Source: Candidatus Bathyarchaeota archaeon
GTDB lineage: Archaea > Thermoproteota > Bathyarchaeia > Bathyarchaeales > Bathycorpusculaceae
Assembly: GCA_026414485.1 (NCBI GenBank)
Contig: JAOAIX010000006.1
Span: forward strand, 35,817-99,816
Length of the DNA stretch: 64,000 nt
Direction: 5' to 3'
Position numbers and translations under genes: made by a program. Under the pieces are notes generated by a model that had not been told where the DNA came from, made no database searches, and saw only the letters and a program-made list of their open reading frames with translations. Shown piece by piece: positions 17,625-25,991 of this stretch. Every line of letters begins with the position of its first letter. The stretch's first letter is position 1.

Positions 17625-18746
17625 TCATGCCTTTGTTTGTAAGGATTTTTTCAATGCTCCAATTAATTTCTCGTTTTCTGAGCGCGTTTTAACTGCAATC
17701 CGAATATAGTACTTGTCAAGTCCAGCGAAAGAACTGCAATCTCTAATCAGCACGCCATATGTTAGCAGTTTTTCCTTAAGTTGTGCTGCCGAAAAACCAC
17801 AGTTGTGTATGTCTATGAAAAAGAAATTTGCGTCGGGTGGATAAACCTTAAACCCCTCAAATTTTTCTAACTCCCTCATCAAGAAAGATTTTTCCTCTTT
17901 AACCAAAGCTAACGATTTGCGCAGGTGTTCTTCGTCAGATAAAGCCGCCATCGCCGCAATTTGACCCAAACAGTTAAGGTTCCAAGGTATTTTTGCCTTC
18001 ACCAAAATCTCCACGATTTCTTTTGAGGCAACACCGTAACCAACTCTAAGTCCGGTTAAACCATGAAGCTTAGTGAAAGACCTTAACACAAACAGATTGG
18101 GAAACTCCTCAACCCTATTAATAAGTGAAAGCTTAGAACTTTCGTCAACAAACTCCAAGAAATCTTCGTCCAGAAAAACTAAGACGTCCTTTTCAAAAGC
18201 GTTTTCCACAATTTTCAGTAAATCCTCAGTTTTTGTAAGTAAACTCGTTGGATTGTTAGGGTTGCATAAAAAAATAATTTTAACCTTTTCACCCATATTT
18301 GAAATAACGAGGTCAGAGTCTAGGAGGAAATCTTTGCCCAAACGAACATATTTCACTTTTTTTCCTGCTCGGAGAACTGCCTTTTCGTACTCTCCAAAAC
18401 TTGGAGCTCCAACTAAAGCAATATTTCCACGCTGTAAAAACGCTTCAGCAAACAAATAGATCAATTCGGTTGAACCATTGCCTATGATGATGTTCTCTTT
18501 GCTAAGACTTCCATAATGTCGTGCGATGGTTTCACGTAAAATAGTAGAGTTTGAATCAGGATAACGCGAAATTAACCCCAAATTCTCCTTTATTGCCTCA
18601 AGGACTTTAACTGAGGCACCCAACGGATTCACGCTGGAACTGAAATCTGATATCTCGTTACTGATCAAACCAGCCTTTGCTTTTGCTTCAAAAACATCTG
18701 CGCCGTGTACACATGGCTTAAAATTCCTAAAGCGTAAACTTGCCAT
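17625..18746 (-). CDS. cobD: Threonine-phosphate decarboxylase CobD (HisC-like aminotransferase fold)
   Basis: A PLP-dependent fold-type I enzyme of about 373 residues. The PLP lysine lies in SFTKLHGLTGLRVGYG; NPNNPT, GNGSTELIYL and the C-terminal YYIRIAVKT are typical of HisC/CobD. The N-terminal motif HGADVFEAKAKAG with DFSSSVNPLG favours CobD (L-threonine-O-3-phosphate decarboxylase) over histidinol-phosphate aminotransferase, as does the adjacent cbiB. The open frame extends 18 codons upstream to 18800, but the ATG at 18746 begins the conserved region. Confidence 0.9.
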   Translation of the reverse strand: MASLRFRNFKPCVHGADVFEAKAKAGLISNEISDFSSSVNPLGASVKVLEAIKENLGLISRYPDSNSTILRETIARHYGSLSKENIIIGNGSTELIYLFAEAFLQRGNIALVGAPSFGEYEKAVLRAGKKVKYVRLGKDFLLDSDLVISNMGEKVKIIFLCNPNNPTSLLTKTEDLLKIVENAFEKDVLVFLDEDFLEFVDESSKLSLINRVEEFPNLFVLRSFTKLHGLTGLRVGYGVASKEIVEILVKAKIPWNLNCLGQIAAMAALSDEEHLRKSLALVKEEKSFLMRELEKFEGFKVYPPDANFFFIDIHNCGFSAAQLKEKLLTYGVLIRDCSSFAGLDKYYIRIAVKTRSENEKLIGALKKSLQTKA

Positions 18747-18921
18747 TTTTGAAGCAGACTTCACGTAACATCCACTCCACCATAGTAAATAAACCACCAC
18801 GTGTAGGCCGTAGAGGTTTGCTTGTTGAATGGGTGGAAGATGATATAAATGTTAGGTTGGATTGTCCATCCTATAAATGATGGGCTTCGCGATATGGCAC
18901 ACTTATTACACAACGAGCTGG

Positions 18922-19749
18922 TTAGTTGCAGTTCCAGTGTTTTGCTAATGAATTTATTGCTTCATCAAACAATTGTGTTTGTGGTGTCAATTCTACCTTT
19001 AGACCAAATTTCATAGCGGTTTCAGCTGTTACCGGCCCAATAGCTACAATAGTAATTTTCTCATTTAGAAGGTCTCGTAGTTCCTCTACAGAAATATAGT
19101 CGCTGAACATATTGAAAAGGTTTTTTACACTTAACGCACTGCCAAAAATTAGAGCATGGATATTGCCGTTGCGGGCATCTTGAAGAAATTTTTCTTTGAT
19201 TTTTTTATCAGTCGGAACAGATGATTCATAAACGTAAATTTCTCTTACTATAGCACCTCTCTCTTTTAGCTTCTCTTTCAGTACAGGGTTGGCAGCTGAT
19301 GTACGGGGAATAAAAATTGTTTTGTTAGTTATATCCAAAGACTTCAAATTTGCCACAATGCTCTCAGATGTGTACTGAGCAGGAATCAAGTTTACCTTTA
19401 TACCGTTGGCCTTGAGTTCTTCTGCTGTTCTTGGACCTACTGCGATCACAAAAGACTTTTGAATCTCCTGTTTGAGTGTATCTAACATTTTTAGTTTTTC
19501 AGCTATCTTCAGTAGATGCTTTACGCCATTTACGCTCATGAAAATTATGTAGTCTACTCTACCCGCTTCCAGTTCTCGGAGAAAGTTATTGACAGGCGAT
19601 AAATCTGAGACATCTCTGATTTCTATGGTTGGTATGAAGTAGGGTACGCCACCTTTTTGCCGAATTATTTCCGCGGTTTCCTCTGTTTGAGCTTGGGGAC
19701 GAGTTATAGCAATTATTTTTTCTTTCAACGATAACGTTTCTCGAACCAT
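18922..19749 (-). CDS. hemD: Uroporphyrinogen-III synthase
   Basis: A 275-residue HemD that closes and inverts ring D of hydroxymethylbilane. The fold is weakly conserved, but typical blocks are seen: ITRPQAQ near the N-terminus, IFMSVNGVKHLL, VGPRTAEELKANGI, FIPRTSAANPVLKEKL and the C-terminal AIGPVTAETAMKFGL. It is the last gene of the minus-strand tetrapyrrole operon and overlaps sumT by 25 bases. Confidence 0.93.
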   Translation of the reverse strand: MVRETLSLKEKIIAITRPQAQTEETAEIIRQKGGVPYFIPTIEIRDVSDLSPVNNFLRELEAGRVDYIIFMSVNGVKHLLKIAEKLKMLDTLKQEIQKSFVIAVGPRTAEELKANGIKVNLIPAQYTSESIVANLKSLDITNKTIFIPRTSAANPVLKEKLKERGAIVREIYVYESSVPTDKKIKEKFLQDARNGNIHALIFGSALSVKNLFNMFSDYISVEELRDLLNEKITIVAIGPVTAETAMKFGLKVELTPQTQLFDEAINSLAKHWNCN

Positions 19750-20480
19750 CTTAGTTTCCTTCCTAACTTTACAACCTCACCTATGACAATCACAACGGGC
19801 GGCTGTATTTTTTTTGCTTGTGCTTCTTTTACGATTGAACCCAAATTGTTGATGATGACACGTTGTCGTTTCGTTGTTCCTTGTTCAATCATGGCTACAG
19901 GAACTTTTGGGTCTAAACCGCCTGCAACCAGTTTAGCTACAATACCTTCCAAAGATTCCACACCCATCAAAACGACAACTGTGTCTACTGTACCTGCAAT
20001 TTTAGTCCAATCAATAGGTCTCTCTGAGTTTCCTGCTCGGTGGCCTGTTACGACTGCTACAGACGCCGCATATTTACGGTGAGTTAGCGGTATGCCAGCA
20101 TATGCAGGAACCGCAATTGCTGAAGTAATGCCTGGTACCACCTCAAACTTAACGCCGCTTTCTACTAATGCTTCTGCTTCTTCACCACCTCTGCCAAAAA
20201 TAAACGGATCTCCCCCTTTCAACCTAATTACATCTTCTCCTTCAAGAGCTAATTTGACGAGAAGTTCTGTGATTTTTTCCTGTGTGATCACGTGCTTTCC
20301 CGTTCGCTTTCCTACATAGATTTTTTTTGCTTCTTCAGGGATAAGTTTCAGAATATCTGAGCTGACCAGTCTGTCATAGACCACTACTTTTGCATTTTTC
20401 AAAAGCTCTGCTGCTTTAACAGTAAGTAGTTGAGGATCTCCTGGACCTGCACCAACAAGAAACACTTTACCTGTTGCCAT
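19725..20480 (-). CDS. cobA: Uroporphyrinogen-III C-methyltransferase (SUMT)
   Basis: About 251 residues. This SAM-dependent enzyme methylates uroporphyrinogen III at C2 and C7 to precorrin-2, the branch point for siroheme, cobalamin and F430-type pathways. Signatures are VFLVGAGPGDPQLLTVKA, RLKGGDPFIFGRGGEEA, VVPGITSAIAVPAYAGIPLTHR (cited in parts: VVPGITSA and GIPLTHR) and VVLMGVESL. An upstream in-frame ATG at 20504 exists, but MATGKVFLV at 20480 matches the family start. It is a stand-alone SUMT, not fused to CysG or HemD. Confidence 0.95.
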   Translation of the reverse strand: MATGKVFLVGAGPGDPQLLTVKAAELLKNAKVVVYDRLVSSDILKLIPEEAKKIYVGKRTGKHVITQEKITELLVKLALEGEDVIRLKGGDPFIFGRGGEEAEALVESGVKFEVVPGITSAIAVPAYAGIPLTHRKYAASVAVVTGHRAGNSERPIDWTKIAGTVDTVVVLMGVESLEGIVAKLVAGGLDPKVPVAMIEQGTTKRQRVIINNLGSIVKEAQAKKIQPPVVIVIGEVVKLGRKLRWFEKRYR

Positions 20481-21405
20481 ATTTTTTTCTCCATTCTTCT
20501 TCAATTTGTTTTGCTCCTTGCATTAGCAGTTTATGTGCCACTTTCTTTCCTAATTCTTTTGCTTCAGTGAGTGAACCGTCGGCGAAAGCGGAAATCCTGC
20601 TTTTGCCATCCAGAGTAAACATAATGCCTTGAAGCGACAGGTAATTATCGCTGGCTTTTCCAATTGCGCCGATAGGGACACGGCAGCCTCCCTCAAGTTG
20701 TAGCATCAAACTTCTCTCAGCAGTTACTTCTGCTCTCGTTTGAGGGTGATCCATGATTTGCAGTAACTTTTGAATTTTTGTGTTGTCTTTTCTTGTAATT
20801 ATCGCTAAGGCTCCTTGTGCAGGGGCTGAAGGAAATTCCTCTAGCGAAAAACGCTCTGTGATTAGTTTTTCTAGTCCCATCCTTTGGAGGCCTGCTTCAG
20901 CTACAATGATGCCATCAAAATCTTCGTTTTTCGCCTTTTTAATTCTAGTATCAAGATTGCCTCGTATTGGTACTACCTCTAAGTCTGGTCGAAGAAATTT
21001 TATCTGAGCTAACCGTCTTAAGCTACCTGTGCCGATTATTGCGCCTTTTGGTAGGGCTTTAAGTGGTAAGTTATTTTTTGAGATGAGCACATCATTTGGT
21101 GATGCACGTTTAGGCACTGCTGCTATTATGGTACCTTCAGTTTCCACTGTCGGGACATCTTTTAAGCTGGAAACTGCAAAGTCAATTTCTCCTTTTATAA
21201 GTGCGTGATCAATTTCTTTTTCAAAGATTCCTTGTCTGTCTATGGCAAAAAGCGGTTGGGTATTTTCAGTGTCTCCAAGAGTTTTTATCACCTTAATTTT
21301 AAACTCAACATTTGAGTATAGCCTTTTGAGTTCTTGCAAAAACTTTTCAGTTTGGGCGAGAGCAAGTTTACTGCCTCTTGTGCCAACTGTCAAAATCATG
21401 TTCAA
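20467..21405 (-). CDS. hemC: Porphobilinogen deaminase (hydroxymethylbilane synthase)
   Basis: A 312-residue HemC that polymerises four porphobilinogens. Conserved parts are GTRGSKLALAQT, KTLGD, SLKDVPT, the arginine-rich GTGSLRRLAQIKFLRPDL and EGGCRVPIGA, whose cysteine carries the dipyrromethane cofactor. It overlaps hemL by four bases and sumT by about 14. Confidence 0.96.
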   Translation of the reverse strand: MNMILTVGTRGSKLALAQTEKFLQELKRLYSNVEFKIKVIKTLGDTENTQPLFAIDRQGIFEKEIDHALIKGEIDFAVSSLKDVPTVETEGTIIAAVPKRASPNDVLISKNNLPLKALPKGAIIGTGSLRRLAQIKFLRPDLEVVPIRGNLDTRIKKAKNEDFDGIIVAEAGLQRMGLEKLITERFSLEEFPSAPAQGALAIITRKDNTKIQKLLQIMDHPQTRAEVTAERSLMLQLEGGCRVPIGAIGKASDNYLSLQGIMFTLDGKSRISAFADGSLTEAKELGKKVAHKLLMQGAKQIEEEWRKKYGNR

Positions 21406-22715
21406 ACATTCCTGTTTACTGTGGATGCTAAACGCAAAGCATTATCAAAAGCGTTTATAGTATACTTTAGATCCCCTTCATCATGGGCAACTGACACGAA
21501 ACACGTCTCAAACTGAGACGGTGGTATAAAAATGCCTTGTCTAAGTAATTCTTGGAAGTAGGCTTGAAATTTTTGTGTGTCTGAATGCTTGGCGCTTGCA
21601 TAGTCATGAACTGGTTGTGGTGTGAAGAATATTTGGAACATAGATGCTATACTGTAAACTTGTGCTTCTAAATGGTGATTTGAAGCTAGATCTGAGAGCG
21701 CTTTTTTGAGTTCTTGGCAGTTCTTTTCTAGCTTGGGATAAATTTCTTTTCCATTTTCATTTAGGATTTGCAAAATGGTTGAAGCTGCTTTTAATGAAAC
21801 CGGGTTTCCGTTGAAAGTTCCTGCTTGATATACCTTACCGACTGGTGAAATATGCCGCATTATTTCCTTTTTACCTCCAAAAACGGCAATGGGAAAACCG
21901 CCACCTAGCACTTTCCCCAATGTCGTCATATCAGGTTTTATGTTATAATATTCTTGAGCCCCTCCAAGTGATAGTCTAAAACCCGTGATTATCTCATCAA
22001 AAATAAGAACTATGCCATATTCTCTGGTTAATTTTCTCAGAGAATTCAAATATTCCTTCTTCGGAAGAATTAGCCCAATATTGCCCATCACCGGCTCAAT
22101 AATCACCGCAGCTATTTCATTTCCTTCTTGTTTAACTATTTTCTCTAGTGCTTCGATGTTGTTGTAAGGTAAAACTATAGTGTTACGTGTGGTTTCCTCG
22201 GGAATTCCGAGAGATGTGGGTGTTCCAAAAGTAGTAGCGCCTGAACCCGCACTTACTAACACGCTGTCATGTGCACCATGAAAACACCCTTCAAATTTGA
22301 CTATTTTTTTTCGTCCAGTAAAACCTCTCGCTACTCTTAGTGCATGCATAGTCGCTTCAGTGCCCGAGTTAACGGTGCGTAGCATCTCTATGCAGGGCAA
22401 AATTTTGCTTATCTGTGATGCAACTTTTATTTCTAGTTCAGTGGGTGCGCCGTAGATGGTGCCTTTAGAAAGTTGCTCTTCAACGGCATAACATACATTT
22501 TTGTTTGCGTGCCCAAGTAGTAATGCTCCATATGCCATGCAATAATCTAGATAGGTTTTGCCGTCTACACTCAGAAGTTTGGAGCCCTGAGCCGCCTCAA
22601 CAAAAAAAGGATACGGTGTGAAAGCACGTACAGGGCTATTCACTCCTCCTGGAATCACATTCTTGGCTTTTTCAAACAGGTCTTTTGATTTTGCTTTCAA
22701 GTTGTGTTTAGCCAT
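21402..22715 (-). CDS. hemL: Glutamate-1-semialdehyde 2,1-aminomutase
   Basis: A 437-residue PLP enzyme that converts glutamate-1-semialdehyde to 5-aminolevulinate, completing the C5 route begun by HemA. Seen are VIPGGVNSPVRAF, CMAYGALLLGHAN, NSGTEATMHALRVARGFTGR, FDEIITGFRL and the PLP lysine in TLGKVLGGGFPIAVFGG. Length is normal. It overlaps hemB by 19 bases and hemC by four. Confidence 0.96.
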   Translation of the reverse strand: MAKHNLKAKSKDLFEKAKNVIPGGVNSPVRAFTPYPFFVEAAQGSKLLSVDGKTYLDYCMAYGALLLGHANKNVCYAVEEQLSKGTIYGAPTELEIKVASQISKILPCIEMLRTVNSGTEATMHALRVARGFTGRKKIVKFEGCFHGAHDSVLVSAGSGATTFGTPTSLGIPEETTRNTIVLPYNNIEALEKIVKQEGNEIAAVIIEPVMGNIGLILPKKEYLNSLRKLTREYGIVLIFDEIITGFRLSLGGAQEYYNIKPDMTTLGKVLGGGFPIAVFGGKKEIMRHISPVGKVYQAGTFNGNPVSLKAASTILQILNENGKEIYPKLEKNCQELKKALSDLASNHHLEAQVYSIASMFQIFFTPQPVHDYASAKHSDTQKFQAYFQELLRQGIFIPPSQFETCFVSVAHDEGDLKYTINAFDNALRLASTVNRNV

Positions 22716-23713
22716 GATTTCACATCTTTAGCGAAATAAGTTATGATTAAATCAGCGCCAGCTCGCTTAATCCCGATTAGTGTTTCATAAATTGACACTC
22801 TTTCATCTATCCAGCCATTTTGGGCAGCTGCTTTAAGCATTGCATACTCACCGCTGACGTTGTAGGCTGCAAGAGGTACGTTGAATTTTGCTTTGGCAGC
22901 ATGAATTATGTCTAAATAAGCTATGGCTGGTTTAACCATCAATATGTCCGCTCCTTCGTCTAGGTCTAACTCCATCTCCCGTAGTGCTTCTCTGGAGTTT
23001 CTATAGTTGAGCTGGTAGGTTTTGCGGTTTCCAAATTGTGGTGTTGATTCTACTGCCTCTCTGAAGGGTCCATAAAAACTTGAAGCAAACTTGGCAGAGT
23101 ACGCTAATATGGCTGTTTGTTCATATCCTGTATCATCTAAGCCTTCCCTTATTAGGCGGACTTGCCCATCCATCATGGCTGATGGCGCTACCATATCTGC
23201 ACCTGCTTTTGCATGACTTATGGCAACTTTTTGCAGCACTTTTAACGTGAGGTCATTTTGAATTTTTCCGTCTTTTACTATACCGCAGTGACCATGAGTT
23301 GTGTATTCGCAAAGGCAAACATCACTTATTACTACAAGGGTATCGCCAAATTCTTTCTTTAAATTACGGATGGCTCTTTGGACAATACCATTTTCAGAGA
23401 ATGCCTCTGAACCCAGTTCATCTTTTTTTGAGGGCACGCCAAATAGAATTATCGATTTTACACCTTGTTCCAAAGTTTGTCTTGCTTCTTTTACAACTTG
23501 GTTAAGTGGTAGTCTATAATAGCCTGGCATAGACCTTATAGGTAGAGGATTTTTTGCTGATTCATCAACAAATATTGGATAAACTAAATCAGTCGGATTA
23601 AGTTCAACCTCGTTTGTAATCTCCCGTAATGCTATTGTTGTACGGAGTCGTCTCATTCTTACTGAAGGAAAACTCACGCTGTTTTTACTCCTAGAGTTTT
23701 TCGTTCCTCTCAA
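22697..23713 (-). CDS. hemB: Porphobilinogen synthase (5-aminolevulinate dehydratase), zinc type
   Basis: A 338-residue HemB that joins two 5-aminolevulinates. The metal motif DVCLCEYTTHGHC holds three cysteines, marking a zinc-dependent enzyme. Schiff-base lysine regions are ILAYSAKFASSFYGPFR and LMVKPAIAYLDII. The assigned start gives an N-terminal tail of about 18 residues before VRMRRLR; a later ATG at 23656 is possible. It overlaps the Met8-like gene by 23 bases if the upstream start is used. Confidence 0.95.
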   Translation of the reverse strand: MRGTKNSRSKNSVSFPSVRMRRLRTTIALREITNEVELNPTDLVYPIFVDESAKNPLPIRSMPGYYRLPLNQVVKEARQTLEQGVKSIILFGVPSKKDELGSEAFSENGIVQRAIRNLKKEFGDTLVVISDVCLCEYTTHGHCGIVKDGKIQNDLTLKVLQKVAISHAKAGADMVAPSAMMDGQVRLIREGLDDTGYEQTAILAYSAKFASSFYGPFREAVESTPQFGNRKTYQLNYRNSREALREMELDLDEGADILMVKPAIAYLDIIHAAKAKFNVPLAAYNVSGEYAMLKAAAQNGWIDERVSIYETLIGIKRAGADLIITYFAKDVKSWLNTT

Positions 23714-24356
23714 GATGTTTTTCTATAATTTGTTTTGCTCTCTCTTGTGCTTCTTGGAGTTTACCTTCCTTCAAAGCCTTTTTTATTTCCAAATTTTCTA
23801 CTATGCTGTAGAGTAGCTCCTTTCGGATCTTTTGTTCCTGAACTTTATGTCTGAGCGTCTTTCTGATGTGATTTTGAAGTTTAACCTGTAATAAATCCTC
23901 ATATGTGACTAAATTCTCGATTCTCCGTCGAAGAACACTTGCCATCACTGGGCTCTTGCCTCCTGTAGAAATACCAATTTGTATATCACCGACTTTTGTC
24001 ACTGCTGGTAATGTAAAGTCGCTCTCCTCGGGATTGTCAGGCGCATAAACCATCCACCTTCTAGATTTTGAAAATTTGACCAGTTCTGCATTAAGCTGGT
24101 GATTATTGGTAACTGCTACTATTATATCGGGCTTTGGGTTAACGTTGCTCAAAAAAGTTACAGCACTTTGTACTTCTTCTTGGCGCAGTTTGATTCTATC
24201 TTTTTGAGCTAACTGTTTAATCTTCTCTGAGAAAGATTTGCTGACTACAAGAATAGACGCGCCGGCTTCAAGGAAATCTGTGGTTTTACGATAACCTTCG
24301 GCGCCACCGCCTATAATCACCACGTGTTTTCCAACAATTTTGAAATCTATCAGCAT
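23691..24356 (-). CDS. Precorrin-2 dehydrogenase / sirohydrochlorin ferrochelatase-like
   Basis: A 221-residue Met8/CysG-N-terminal family protein. The Rossmann motif VVIIGGGAEGYRKT is followed by IVAVTNNHQLN, VYAPDNPEESDFTLPAV and GISTGGKSPVMASVLRRRIE. The family oxidises precorrin-2 to sirohydrochlorin and in some members also inserts iron. Because CbiX in this window can insert the metal, the dehydrogenase role is the safer call. The C-terminal third is helical and Lys/Glu-rich. It overlaps both neighbours in the operon. Confidence 0.88.
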   Translation of the reverse strand: MLIDFKIVGKHVVIIGGGAEGYRKTTDFLEAGASILVVSKSFSEKIKQLAQKDRIKLRQEEVQSAVTFLSNVNPKPDIIVAVTNNHQLNAELVKFSKSRRWMVYAPDNPEESDFTLPAVTKVGDIQIGISTGGKSPVMASVLRRRIENLVTYEDLLQVKLQNHIRKTLRHKVQEQKIRKELLYSIVENLEIKKALKEGKLQEAQERAKQIIEKHLERNEKL

Positions 24357-25921
24357 TTTTCTTCTTTTCCACCTTTGAGGTTTTTGAACATAGACTCTTC
24401 AACGAGTGCATTTTTGAATTTCTCCGAGAAAACCAAATAATCCATAGTTTTTTTCTTGGTGGGCGTCGCAAGTGTGAGTATTTTCTCTATGTTCAAGTGT
24501 TGCTCAGCAATTTCAAGTGCTTTTGCTCCGAACTCTTCATATTTAATTTCAACTTCTGGAATTGTGCCTCGTCCCTCTACGTCGACACGTGGAACTAACC
24601 CAACCAATTCGACTCCAGCATTCTTTAATGATCGCTGAAGGAAGTTTTGAATTTCGTTGGTAATGTAACTCATGCGAATTTTGTTGAAAATTACTCCTTT
24701 TACCTTCACTCCCAGTTTCTGACTCAACTTCACATAGTTTAATGTATTTACCAATGCGCTTTCTATGCCTTCTTTTTCGCAACCAGCAACAACAACTGTT
24801 GCCGCATCCAAAGTGGCAGCTACCTCTATGGTTGAACTTGGTTTTTTCGTCTTATTCATAAGCAACCCTGTGAAAGCACTCATAGCGCCTTCAACTATCA
24901 AAAAGTCATAATCTTTTCCTGCGTCAGCAACTGCATCAAAAATGGGTCTCCAACCGCTTTCCCCAATTTTAATCGAAGAGTACCCACGTATAGGCTCCTT
25001 TATAAGATAAAGTGCTGGTACCAAGTCACGTATGTCTCCACCTACTTTCAGCACGCCTACGTGGATTCCTCTTTTTTTTAGCGCTGCGGCCAAAGCGGTG
25101 ACTATAAATGTTTTCCCTGAGCCACTACCCAAAGCAGTTAACAGTAAAAGGGGCACTTTTTGCAATTTTTTATTTTTTTTCTGGTTTTTGGTGTGGACAT
25201 TTGTTGAAATTCCTATTTCCCTTTTAATTTCTTGTTGCAACTTCTTGTTTATTGCTCTTATTCTCTGTAGCTCAATAGGCTTTATGTCAAGTGATTCAGT
25301 GATTCCTTCAATAATTATGGGATTTTGATCAAGCAAGGAATGTAAAAGTACACCAACAACATTGCCTTCTTTGTTGGCAACTCCTGAAACGAGTTTTTGC
25401 TCGTCTTTGCGGTAATTGAGTCTTTTTGTCTGAGAGACAAGCATCGATTTTGCACTTTTACCAACAGTTATGCTCCCATAAGTATGACAATGAAAACCTA
25501 AAACTTCGGCACCCACTTTATTCGTCAAATAAGTTTTATCAACTACAGTCGCTTGAACGTGGTCTGTACAAATCAGTGGTTTAAATTCAACGTCTAGCAA
25601 TCCTAGTCCTTCACGGATAATAGGCGTTGCTGACAACCTCCCAATGTCTGTTCCTCTTGAAAGAATCTGAAAACCTGAACATATTCCAAGCACAAATTTT
25701 CCTGCGTCTGCCATCTTCAAAATTTCTCGTGAAATTCCATCTCTTACAGTTTGGGACTCAACAAGGCTACCACCTGGGATTATCAGCATATCCAAAACTT
25801 CTGAACTAGGTTCGCCCGCAACGAGACCGTCTCCACAAACAATATCCGTAGGTAAATTACCAAAATTCTCAAAGCAGGGTAACGCTCCTGGTAAATACGC
25901 CAGTCCAATTCTATGTTTCAT
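24350..25921 (-). CDS. Domain-permuted CobQ/CbiP-like amidotransferase (GATase then ATPase)
   Basis: A 523-residue protein with two CobB/CobQ-family domains in the reverse of the usual order. Residues ~1-210 are a type I glutamine amidotransferase of the CobQ class, with nucleophile Cys81 in VLGICSGFQIL and a likely catalytic His194 in GVLLHSLLDQN. A Lys-rich linker (~225-255) leads to a dethiobiotin-synthetase-like ATPase (~256-500) with P-loop GSGSGKT at 265-271 and FLIVEGAM. CbiA, CbiP and CfbB have ATPase first. It heads the minus-strand tetrapyrrole operon, so side-chain amidation of a cobalt- or nickel-tetrapyrrole is likely; the exact substrate is unknown. Confidence 0.75.
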   Translation of the reverse strand: MKHRIGLAYLPGALPCFENFGNLPTDIVCGDGLVAGEPSSEVLDMLIIPGGSLVESQTVRDGISREILKMADAGKFVLGICSGFQILSRGTDIGRLSATPIIREGLGLLDVEFKPLICTDHVQATVVDKTYLTNKVGAEVLGFHCHTYGSITVGKSAKSMLVSQTKRLNYRKDEQKLVSGVANKEGNVVGVLLHSLLDQNPIIIEGITESLDIKPIELQRIRAINKKLQQEIKREIGISTNVHTKNQKKNKKLQKVPLLLLTALGSGSGKTFIVTALAAALKKRGIHVGVLKVGGDIRDLVPALYLIKEPIRGYSSIKIGESGWRPIFDAVADAGKDYDFLIVEGAMSAFTGLLMNKTKKPSSTIEVAATLDAATVVVAGCEKEGIESALVNTLNYVKLSQKLGVKVKGVIFNKIRMSYITNEIQNFLQRSLKNAGVELVGLVPRVDVEGRGTIPEVEIKYEEFGAKALEIAEQHLNIEKILTLATPTKKKTMDYLVFSEKFKNALVEESMFKNLKGGKEEKC

Positions 25922-25959
25922 TTCGCTCCCTGCAGCTCTTTTTGGTTAATTACAACAAA

Positions 25960-25974
25960 GCTTATATTTAAGGC
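25960..25974 (+). promoter_or_regulatory. TATA-like promoter of hemA (probably leaderless)
   Basis: The stretch AGCTTATATTTAAGG lies about 20-30 bp before the hemA ATG at 25992, the usual archaeal TATA-to-start distance, so the hemA transcript is predicted to begin at or near its start codon. The divergent permuted CobQ-like gene starts at 25921, leaving a 70-bp shared control region. Confidence 0.5.
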
Positions 25975-25991
25975 GGTCGGTTTATCCAACC

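Noticed and set aside
18747..18921. Cobalamin riboswitch upstream of cobD
   Set aside because: No B12-box (GCCACTG-like) or aptamer pattern was found on either strand here or before cbiM.
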